NCBI GenBank assembly: GCA_002633005.1
Contig: NMRA01000037.1
Coordinates: 865,798-913,823, forward strand
Source: Phoronis australis
Taxonomy: Eukaryota > Phoronida > Phoronidae
Direction: 5' to 3'
DNA length: 48,026 nt
The notes below the pieces were generated by a model, which saw only the letters and a list, made by a program, of their open reading frames with translations, did not search any database and was not told the origin of the DNA. Positions 13,001-25,000 of the stretch are shown in pieces (within the stretch, counting starts at the first letter, position 1; each line of letters starts with the position of its first letter). The translations under genes and the position numbers were made by a program.

Positions 13001-16000
13001 TGACATAGACAACCACAATCTCTTGCTTTCAGGGTCATTTTGTTACTGACATTTTGCATCAGTCATTTGAGTTTGAGTATCTCCTAACACATCAGGGGCA
13101 ATGAAATGGCATTGTGCAAAGAATAACGGAAAATGCTGTGATATACCTCTGCCTTAGAGCTTCGTTCAAATCAGCAGGTGGCGTTGAATGCTGTCCGCCA
13201 GGAACTCCATCGCCGCGTAACAGCAATGTATATTTCATAGTCTTCTCTATGTTGGAAAGTGGCTATTGCTGTAATGGTGAAGAAATTTTTAGACGATTTC
13301 TTATGGTTTTTGTGTTTGAGGTTATGTATAAGCCTTGAAAAAATGTCCAAATTTGACTAATTTACAGCGTCATATTTCAGAAATGGTAAATTGGATTCAA
13401 ACTCTCAGGTATTCAGCTTCATGCATTGTTAAGGATTGTTTTCGAAATGATCCAGCTTTGTAAGAGGGTTTACAATAGTAGAACTTTCATGATTTTTATT
13501 AGAAAACTTCAACGAATCATAAATTTAACTAAAAGAGTATGATGATTAAGAAAACTTACAGAATCTTTGGCATTCGATATATGTTATGTATTCCGTTGTT
13601 TGGCTATGGATGAACCTTTTTTGGGAATAAAAAATAAACCGTTTTCGTAATAACACCAAGAACTACTTCAGTGTGTCAGGGCTATTTCTGTTTTCTTTTA
13701 TTTGAATTTGTTTACGTATGTTTGTAGAGTTGGAGAACGACACCAGAGAACCAGAGAGTGAATCAGTGGTTGTCATCAGGAAAGAAACTGAAGATGAAGA
13801 TATGTTTAAGGTAATCACTATTAGGGATTTCTACATTGTGTGAATAAAAAGTTTTCTTTGATATTTCTGATGGGACGTGTAGGTTATTTTCAAGATTTTG
13901 TTGACGCTGTTTTAACTTTAGCTCTTTTGTAATTAGGAAGATAGAAATGTTCGTGGTTCTATAAACAATATTTTTTGTGGGAGTTTCTGCATTTTCAATA
14001 ACTTGTTACAAAGGAGTATGGGAGGGGATGGTTATCAGCCTTTGACGCTTTGAAAATCTGCAGGTCATCAGTTGCGACCTGGCCAAAATCCTAGGCCGCA
14101 TTTATAGAATTCAGGCCGCACTTACAAGTTCCACCACGTGAGATTTATAGTTGACACCAGTCGGGAATGAAAAAAAAACGTGACGCCCGTATTGTTAAGT
14201 GGGAAAAGCATCTGGCTGAAGGAGACAAAACTGCAACCTTCTTGCTCCTTTGTACCACGGACTGTTTAAGAAACACTTGTGCTGCCACCTACCAAAAAGT
14301 TTTTTTCACACCGACGGAAAATTCGATGTGCCTAAAAATAATTACAATTGTCCTGCTCTAACGGCAGTATTCTTTCACATTTGATTCTGCATGTTATTTT
14401 TGAAACAGTGGGGCTTACACAACTTAAGTCTATTATTGTGAACGAAAGTACATGAAACTCTACTGGCGTCAGTCTACTAGTGCGAGTTGGCCAAAATCCC
14501 TTCTCACAGTTCCAATTTTCAGGTCGTAAAGGCAACCTGCAGCTTGTTGTGTTAAGTCCTGGTCATTGTACTTGGCGTCTATTTAATACCAGCTAAATGC
14601 TTACAAATTGTTGGAAGCTGAGTCATCGTATGTTATGGTGTTTGTATTAGGGTTAGTTTACTTGATGTATGTTCTTCCTTTGCATCCTGTATATGTAGTA
14701 TGTATACAAACGATGAAAAGATACGATGTCTCTTAGTATACAATGATGCAGGCTGTGATTGTTCTTACTCCTGCAGTACACACCTAAGGTATTCAGGAAA
14801 AATGGCATGTAATTCTCTGTCACGAAGGCTGGGCGGAAGTCAAATTCGTCATTAGAGCAACCTTGTGTTATGATCGAGAATGAAGGAGAATCAATAGGAA
14901 AGTTTGTGTGGTGGCTATGAAAGCCGTTTTGTAATCGGTAATTTTGCTAACAGAATTAGACATCATGACTTGAAAATGGTATTTTGTCTGACTACTTTTG
15001 TCTGGTACTACGTTTGATTACTTTTGTCTGGTACTATGTTTGATTACTTTTGTCTGGTACTATGTTTGATTACTTTTGTCTGGTACTACGTTTGATTACT
15101 TTTGTCTGGTACTATGCCGTCATTTCTCTTCGCGTAGTCCTCAACTCAGAAAAGTAAACAGAAGAAAAAGAAGAAGGAGAAAGCACAGAAAGTTTTGACG
15201 TTGGATGAATTTATTGGTCCCCAAGAGAGGTAGGCTGCCCATTGGCCTCACTGGGCCCATGCGAAGGGTTAATGCCTTTTCAAAAACCAGTTATTTTGTT
15301 ATGTAGGAATTTATCGAGAAGTAAATATTTTCTGGAAGTAGAAAGCCTGTAGCCACATGAACGTGTCGTATAAAAATGGTAAAATTTAGCAGAAGAGATG
15401 GTACGTTTTGTATCGAAGTAAACGTATCAAATAATATGACCAAATTTCTTTTGATATAATTGTTCAAGATGAAATCTGAAAAACACTGTTAGTTTTCTGT
15501 TATATGGTTTTATGTTAGTTTTATGCAGCTTTTGAGTTAACCCTCATTTCATGGGAGATAACTCCACTTTATTGACTCTGGCAGATGACAGGAAAACAGC
15601 TTTACCAAGTCCCAAACAAAAGTCTAGTAATTGTTGAAGAAATTTTTATAGATAGCTTACCTGTTGAATTGCAATTGATACAAGGCCTCTTAACTTGCCG
15701 GTGTCGATACTAATTCAGGATCGGAGTTTGAACTGTCAGACATGAGACAAAATGTTTATGGGCCAGTGGAGTACAGATTTCAACCAAAAACCTTCGTTGA
15801 CCAATGATAGTATTTTTTCACCTGAAATCTTGAATACTCTACCTTAGATATATGCTCAGCGTATGATGTCATTGTTTTAGAATATCATAGTACAAAGTGT
15901 GTTCATCTTATCCTGAAAGTTTCAAAACAATTTACTTGCAAATATAAATTTAAGGAGCATTGTGTGTAATGCTCTCTATGTAATACATATCCTCAAAATT

Positions 16001-19000
16001 TATTTGGCGCTGAGAAATGCTGTTCTTAAAGAACATGGCAGTGGACTGCATACAATGTCTGTTGTATTTACTACAATGCTTACAATCATGTAAACATATA
16101 CCTAAATACAATATCTGTTGTATTCCCTTCCTTATTCTAAGATTTCCTATAATGCTTACAATCATCTTAAAAGCATATACTTATTTAATAAATAATGTCT
16201 GTTGTATTTCCTTCAGTGCCTACAGCCATCTTCCCAGCACCACCAACCCGGATCAATGCTACCCTTTTGCTGTACCGAAGGAGTACAACTTACTTACAGT
16301 AAATCAGAGACGCCAACCTGTCGATGAAGTTGAAAGAAAGGTGTTTTCGATCAAGGAAAATTTATTTAGGTTGGTGCTGATATATACTGTCATTGCTACA
16401 GTAAGGGATAAAATTTTCAAATAAAGTATGAAATGAGTTTTGCCAAGATCATAAAAAACTACTTGTCTATTTCAAACAAATTTTCTTTGTTAGGTTGATG
16501 AATTTAATTTTATTTGTTTGGAGAACGTCTGTTTATTCCTAAAATATACCTTTTGATCGTTAGTCTTCATGATTACTGCACTCACTTGTGTTAGTGCCCT
16601 TGTTTTGCTAAACACCTACATTAGGGCTTGGCTATTCAAAATCCATACGGGGTAATAAAACAATTATCTTCTCATTCACAACCACAAGCTTTTCAAAATC
16701 TATTGGAACATGTACCATAAGCCCTTTGTTGTTAAGCTGTGTTTACTTACAGGGGCCAACTGGGATAGTTGTATAACTAATGGTAGGCTTCACAAAGACT
16801 GCTTTCACTGACGTTGCAGGACAATTTCAAAATGTCTGTCGTGTGGGAATGACATGGATGATTTACAATAAGTCACAAAATTCTGTGTGAACTTGTTATA
16901 CTCTCTAAGGCCAAAATGCACCCCAGAATGTGCTAATTTTCACTTTCAAATGCCCACCGCCTGTTTATAGAAGCGAGACTTCCTTGAAAGTGCCCGTGTC
17001 TTTGTGAATGCAATTCTCACGAGCATTTTATCACCCAAAATGTTCACAACTCGCTTACATTTGGATAACAAACTGTCATTTTCAGTATCAACTTGCCTTA
17101 AATTTGGAGGGTAAATACCCACTCTTTACTGAAGGAGACATTAAATAGTTCCTTTGGCCCATGTGTACTCTGAAATTATCGTACTTGTGTGATAAAAATG
17201 GTTAGGGCATTTGCGTGAGAGAATCGACTGTTCGGTTACACGTCATTTCTCAACTTTCAAAAAATTGTAATTCCAAACGCCCATGCTCGGGTTGTTGCCC
17301 ATCACCCGATTGTTTAATTTCCCAATTTAAATGCCTTGGTTGATAGTGCGCATGGGTTTTTCTTAAGAAAATATGTTCATTGAGTTCCACAATGATGACG
17401 TATTTGACACGCTTTATTCTTCCATGCGCATCCTGTTTTTAAGTAGTCCATGGAAGAGATCTGCATTAAAGATGTGTTTACATTCTACTAATTGTGCTAA
17501 GGTATTGCATTCACTAAATAGTAAATACTGTTTTTACATATCCCATGTTTACCAAGCCGGGAATGTGAAAACAACAAATGCTGCAAATGGATAAACTTTG
17601 AACTGATCCCTGATATACCTAGTGAACACAGCACAGTGTCGCAGTAGTCACTGGACACGGTTCAGTGATGTGCGGCTGATCTTTTTTGCCACAAAACTCA
17701 TTCTTAAAAACATTTCAAAACTTACCATTTAGTATTCTCCTCATCGCGGTATCTTGTATTTCTTGTTTGTCCGAATAATCACAGAGATGATAGATCAGCC
17801 TGCTGCAAATTTCAGTTATATGGTGATGTTAGTGTAGGTATGTGACATTGGCTCGTCAGAAGCCTACACCTAATGAAAGTTAACCTGTGTTTATCTCAGT
17901 CTGTACACTGTAGTTCAAACTGTGTGTTCTACCTGTATTAAAAGTGTATGATTCATGTTCAGTTTTGTAAATCTTGATGAAGAAGAATCGCCTCTTCCTA
18001 TTCTGTGCTTTGTTATATCTGAAAACTTACATTATTTTAACAATCAGATGAAAAGAATGATGCTTTAATCTTATTTGCTCCATCAGTTGGAGTTCTCGGG
18101 CAACTTTCTTTTGTTTCAGTTACTTCAAAGGCATCCTAGAAGCCAATGGTCCATTATACATCAGTGATGAGATTATTGAGACTGAGCTGGGGTCGTTTCC
18201 CCCGGAGGCACGTAAAGTTATAAGTGACTGTGGTGGCCTGGAAAATCTTCTCAAGGAATGTCTTCAATTTGCTTCCATTGACGGTCATCTGTGTTTGTTG
18301 AAGGACGCATTTAAAGCTCGCCAAATGGCCGAGAAAAGGAGAGCGCAGGAAATGTGGACAACTGTCGGTGGTAATGTTGGCAATGTGCCGTCGCCTCGCT
18401 TTAGTATTTCCACTGGTGTGTCAGAGTCATCTATGAGTCCGGCTCCTTCAGGTCCCTCTGAAAGTGGGTCACGACCCATGACTCCCACCTCAGTGCTGTC
18501 TGGACAATCATCTCGGCCCCTCACCCCGCTGGAAGTGAAACCCAAGGCAGATGGTTTTAGGATCCCCGAACAAGCAGATCAGGAATTTACAGTTCCTGAA
18601 ACGATGGACAATAATGGGCATTTTGTGGACTCTGTTAATAAACCTGTGAACATTCTGAGAAACATTGCCTCAGCACCGGTTATACACACAAAGAGTCAAT
18701 ACATGACGTCAACCACTTCAGCTTATCATCAGTCTGCACACTTTAGAAACCGACCTCCTTTTTATCTCAATACTGCAGTCCCGCCTCCAAACTTTGTTTT
18801 GGCTAGTAACGCTACCAGCCACTTTGCGCCGCCACCTGTGGCCTCCAATAGAGGGAGCTATCAACATGGTGGTGTAGGTGGTACATTCAATAACTTGGGA
18901 CCAGCAGGGGATGCTGGGAATGTTCTGGGATCAGATGCAGACAAGTTGGATGATTTTGCTTTGCCTGTTAACTCGCTTCTGACTGCAAATGATAACTTTG

Positions 19001-22000
19001 AACGTAAATCAAACAGCAGCTTGCTTCCTGATTATGTACTTACCACAGAATTGTCAGATGCAGACATAAAAGACAGCAAACAATCTGTTAGGAGTTTACG
19101 TATTGACGTTGCTGTTTTGTGCGTCCCAGAGACTTGTGATGTTGCTGTAGCAACAGAAGACAGTGTTGTGGCTCGCCATGACTACATGGAACTTGTTAAG
19201 GAAAACGAATTCAAAAATCTTCAACTTAATGAGGCCCGAGAGCTGGAGAGTCAATTGAGGGGTCATGTTAAAGGGAGAGAAGCTAAGATAAAAGACTTGG
19301 AAGACAAGTATCAGGTATTGATTTAACCATTGGTGTGGACTGTTTGTTGTATGCAATTCTGGTATACTACTGCATNGCCGCCACCTGTGGCCTCCAATAG
19401 AGGGAGTTATCAACAGGGTGGTGTAGGTGGTACATTCAATAACTTGGGACCAGCAGGGGATGCTGGGAATGTTCTGGGATCAGATGCGGACAAGTTGGAT
19501 GATTTTGCTTTGCCTGTTAACTCGCTTCTGACTGCAAATGATAACTTTGAACGTAAATCAAACAGCAGCTTGCTTCCTGATTATGTACTTACCACAGAAT
19601 TGTCAGATGCAGACATAAAAGACAGGAAACAATCTGTTAGGAGTTTACGTATTGACGTTGCTGTTTTGTGCGTCCCAGAGACTTGTGATGTTGCTGTAGC
19701 AACAGAAGACAGTGTTGTGGCTCGCCATGACTACATGGAACTTGTTAAGGAAAACGAATTCAAAAATCTTCAACTTAATGAGGCCCGAGAGCTGGAGAGT
19801 CAATTGAGGGGTCATGTTAAAGGGAGAGAAGCTAAGATAAAAGACTTGGAAGACAAGTATCAGGTATTGATTTAACCATTGGTGTGGACTGTTTGTTGTA
19901 TGCAATTCTGGTATACTACTGCATGCTATGATTGGGTGACATAACGTATCAATTACGCTATGCGCTGAGGTGAACCATGAGGTTCTGATTTAACACCACT
20001 ACATTCCTGTAGTAGGATCAATGTTTCATGAAGTCATGAGATTTACTTAAAAATAGGTAGTAATCTTAGACTTCTTTCGGAGGGTTTATTGCACGTGTCA
20101 GCTCATGGGATTGAGCACATGCGGAGCAGGAGATCTTACTCAAAGCTCCAGCTGTGTGGTCAAGTGGCATTTGAACCCACCATCTCTAGACTGATAGGCT
20201 GCAACTCTAGTACAAGACCACCCCACCTCCACGTAATGTAAAATCCACTCAGATTAGGAAGCTGGAGCAGTGCTTAGACTTTGTCCTGTTGGATTTAGAT
20301 TTGGCTCCTGCTATGCTTTGGGTCTTTCTGTGGGATTTGATCTCCTGTCGTATTGTTCATAGGTGACGACTGGTGGATTTCGGGGCGGGGCCAGAGTGTA
20401 GCGGGTCTTAAAAAGGTTCACAAAAATACTTTGAATTTTGGTCATAGTATTATATGTTTCAAAAAGGTTCACAAAAATTTAGAATTTGGGCAAGATAAAA
20501 AGGTGTCCAGAATGATTCCATAAAGTTCAAGATTTTGAGGGACAGGAAATGGTTTTACAAGGAATTAATGGTGTTTGCCATATTCCAGGAACTCCAAAAT
20601 ATATTTTGCATGGCATAGATATAGATGTTAGGAAAACCATCCGCAGTTGATTCGAATTGCAGAAAGATGACAAATTCATTTTCTGGGACATTTACAATTG
20701 ATTCTTGAAGCTTTCATCTGCACTTGAGTGTCCAATTTTCACACAGTTGTTGCCGTAGAAATCTTCATAATAGTTTTGTTAATTAATCTCCAAGTAATAC
20801 ATCATCTTTTTTGAAAAATCATCGTCTGCAATGGACTTGTGCACGGAATTTGTTTTGGGCCAAAACACAGCAATTTTTTTCAGAATTAGATTCAGACATG
20901 ACATTTTTCTTGCAAAACTGCTTGCAAAGCAAATTTTGGGAATAAGAAGAACACCCTTAGTTGTACGAAAAAACATTTCAGTGTTTTTAATCTTTTTGGA
21001 CACCCTGTATTTACGAGTCCGCCATCATCCCAAGAGGAAGTCCAATGTTTCTGTGTATTTGAAGAATAACGTCAGAACTGTACTGTGTATTGATTTAGCT
21101 TGCAACATTCGGGAAATGACCTTGTTGGTGTAATTCAAATTTCTGAGCTCCGTTTCACTGAACAAACACAATGTGTGGCTGAACTCAAGACCGTGATCGT
21201 CTTAAATTAGTCTCAAGCATTTCATGCAATTGGCCCAACTATTAGGGCTGTGTATGTCTTATCTACTGTAATATACCCAATGTCACCTACACTCTTTTTA
21301 TCTGTTTACTGGTCAAAGTGAATTCTAGTGACAAGGCAGTTTACCCAACAAGGTTACTGTAGATAGGTTGTGTGCATTGTGAATAAATGGCCAGGGTACT
21401 CTAATTAACATCCATTGAAATGTGTGAAGTAATTAGTGATTTCATTTGGTGATGTGTGGAAAAAGTATTTTTCTTGTTTACAAGATGTTTACATAATATG
21501 CCTTGAAAGTATGTTTCACTTGTACAAGATATGATATGTACAGTTAAAGTATGTTTCATGTAAAAATCCGTATATTTACATGATATTCATGTACGGTATG
21601 TTCCACATGTGCAATACATTTAGCAATACATGTCTATATGAAGGAAGACTAGCCATAAGGCCCTTTCATATTGAGTTAACTCCGGTCTGAGCGGAGCGTC
21701 GACGTAAACAGCGCAGTTAACTGGACCGTTCATACTGGCTTCGGTAGTTAATGACGATTGAAGTAAAGGGTTGGTGACGCTGACTTCATCGAAGTTATCG
21801 CAAGGTAGCGCTGCACGCTATGATTTTTTTCAATGTGACAATTTGGAGCATTTATATGTGCTAAATGACATTAAACTCATTTTTAAATCGATTGGTTATC
21901 ATTAAAGCAAAAAATATTTTAAGTAGTTATCTGTAACTGTTGATGATAACAGTGGCACCTGGCGATAACTTCGATTGAATCGGAGTTAAGCGTTCATACT

Positions 22001-25000
22001 GCACCGCAGCGTCGACGCTGTGGTCTTAAATGCACCTATTAACTGCGATGTTAACTGGAGCTCTTAACTGCTATCCATGACCGGAGTTGAGCATTCATAC
22101 TGACCGCAACTCCCCAAAACATCAACGCTTCGACGTTGGTATGAAAGGCCCTATAGTGCTACTGATCAAAGCATTGGTTGTCTAAGACATATGGTTGCTA
22201 TTTAATTGTTACATAATTGTGTTTAATATATGAAAATTGTTCACCGCCTAGTTGTAAGTGTGTTGGTAATTCTACTTTTAGTCCTTGGTTGGCAAATACA
22301 GGATACTAGGAGATGAATACCAAAAAATTTTCACTGACAGGAACACCTCCTTGGAAGAGATACAGACATTGAAAAAGCACATTGTTCTGATGCAGACTAA
22401 TGAAAAAAGGTTTGTGTGTGGGCTGGGAAAAATCTTTTGTTTAACTCTTCACGACAATAGAGCAGACGTCATAGGGTTGGAAATGTCATAGCTATGAATC
22501 CTCCATGATTTTTAAAATTGATAGAGCCTGTGCCATAGCAATTTCAGCAGTAAGCAATAGGGTTGCGTGACATGTACTTGCTTTCATATTCTGAAAAGTT
22601 TGATGGAGACCCGTGACTCATTTTCTGAATTCTTCCGTAGAAACCACTTGGCTTAACATTTAACATTTTTTGGAGGATTTGGCAAAACCAAAAACCTAAG
22701 CACACCAATAGGGGGCTGGGGGTTGGCTTGATAAGCCCATTGATATTACTAGTCAAAACCTAATGAACATTCGTTCATTTGCACTGTTACTGTTGCATGT
22801 GCCTCAGATTTACCTTGTTCTCATGTTTTAGGCTTTCTGATGAATTAGAAGATAAGACCAAAAAGTTGAATGAAATGACTGAAAAGATAAACAGTATGCG
22901 GTAAGTGTTTGACCCATATTTAAATTTCTATTGTCATACTCAATCTGTTACAACGAAACAGTCAAGTAGTCCAGCTAATTTCAAACTCCGCATTGTACCG
23001 CAAACCTCAGATCTCTGTGCAGATGCCTGTCTGAGGCTTTCCTGGAGTGACGTGGCGACTAATCACATGGGACCGGATACTAGTGACCTCAAGAGTACAA
23101 GGGGGTTATTCACTTTTCTTAAAATGCCTCCCGTCTTATCTCGTGTACTATAAACTATTTTTTAAGAAGTCAAACATATGCCACTCACCGTGAAAAAAGT
23201 ATCACTTGGTACAGCCAGGTGGCGATAAGAGTCGCCAATCCGACCACATTGATGACCCCCATTGCTTCGGTAATGTCATCCGTTGGGTACACCTCCTGCA
23301 CCATAGGTCAAACTGGGCAACCCTTGTTATGTTTAGTTCAGTCTGATATTACGTGCCCATATTTTGTGAACCAGTTTGATGCGCATTATTCAGTGGAGAA
23401 AACTGGTTCTCAGAATTCAGGCACATTATATCAGACCATTACCTCAGTCAAGATGCCTGTAAAACACTTGAGTCCATGGTAAGTTTAACGTCAGTTGAAT
23501 GCCAATGTGTTGCATGTCTGGGTAGCCTTTTGGGTGGCTGGGGCATATGCAAAAGCTAATGCATACACTGGCTATAAAGTGTGCGCATGATGGGTCAATA
23601 CGGTGTTCATTTCATTGGTCCATTTTTGTCTTCATTCAATTTGTACCATAATTGCTAATGCAAAATGAAAGAATCGATATTTGTAAAAATGTCTAATTTT
23701 GTGTAACGTACTCTGCATGTTGTCTTTGCATGTTAAAAGCACGTATAAGCTTTACTTCAAAATTTTTATTCATTACCAGCAGGATTGCCCTTTGACATAA
23801 TTCATGTTTTATACAGTGTGTCATCTCTCATTCTTAAGGTTAGATACCCATTTTTGACTGTTGTTTGACAAACTTTGGTTGTATTAATATGTGGCTAATT
23901 CATTTGTTATGTGATAATTGAAGTGCAACTGAAACCCCGATTCGTCACAATGGTCAAACTGGTGAAGCTGTCAGTAAAGTGGACAGAGGAACAACACTTA
24001 AGAATGAGGTAAGGGTCACCTAATGTCTCATTCATCCTTGGTGATGAGCTTCTTGTTGTCTTTTTATACAATTAGTCAATTTACACTGTATTTTTGTGGT
24101 AAATTCTCTCAATAATACAATTTGGATTTCAGAATTTTCTTCTGCAATAATAGTTGTGTTATACGTTTTTTCAGTAATTAGTTCCAACACTTGGAAATGT
24201 TGGAATTTTGGAATGAAAGTGTTGTCTTTGAAACCAGTTTATCCTGTTAAGCCAAGAAAGGCTTATTTAGTTCTTTTCTGTGATTGCTTTGAAAAATTTT
24301 CCGTGATGGTATATTTTTAGTTATGCTTTACAAGTAAGACTTCAGTTGATGCCTGATATCAGCTAAAGTGTGATGCTATTTGTTGCTTATATCTCAGACC
24401 AGTATCAGTGTGATGCTATTTGTTGCTTATATCTCAGGCCAGTATCAGTGTGATACTATTTGTTGCTTATATCTCAGGCCAGTATCAGTGTGATACTATT
24501 TGTTGCTTATATCTCAGGCCAGTATCAGTGTGATACTATTTGTTGCTTATATCTCAGACCAGTGTCAGTGTGATACTATTTGTTGCTTATATCTCAGACC
24601 AGTATCAGTGGGGGTAGTGACGCAAGTTTTGTACTGCAACCTGGGGGACCACATTTTCCAGGACTTGGAATTTTCCTCTTATTTCATTTCCAGTTTCATC
24701 TTTTTTGTTTCTTTTTTATCATTCTTTTGACTTTATTCATGCAAAAACGTTGATTTCGGTTAAATTTCACAACAAAAGTTTTTTTTCTATCACACAAACC
24801 TATTTAATTGTGGAACGATACATCACCTGGAAAACTTTCCTCTTTTTATCATTGATCGTTCCAAGCCCTGTAAAACTTCACCCCTGCCACTTTAGTAAAT
24901 CTTGCACCAATAACACACCACAATTTATGGCAGTGATTATAGCCAAATTGGCCACCTACTATGTTGAAAACTAAGAGGAATGCATTTGTGAGGATTTGAA

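Larger units (their letters stand above)
10887..15229 (+). other. TTC3: TTC3 basic and Ala/Thr-rich linker exons
   Basis: Exons 10887-10960, 12031-12311, 13728-13810 and 15138-15229 (about residues 481-656) encode a poorly conserved linker. It holds Lys-rich runs (KKLSKKQRKKEQK; KQKKKKKEK), a poly-Ala tract, a poly-Thr run encoded by ACC codons near 12109-12139, and acidic stretches. Human TTC3 also has Lys-rich sequence here, followed by a helical region of roughly 200 residues that I could not find in this gene. That region may be absent in this lineage or lie in exons I failed to see within the introns between 10961 and 15137. Confidence 0.8.

Noticed and set aside
19330-19875. Open frame through the second copy of the 548-bp duplication
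   Set aside because: It is the duplicated TTC3 exon tail running across the N, with no acceptor.
20500-21010. GGTGTCC motifs at both ends suggesting a mariner-like element
   Set aside because: Only about eight bases match between the ends, there is no convincing target duplication, and the inner open frames have no similarity to transposase.
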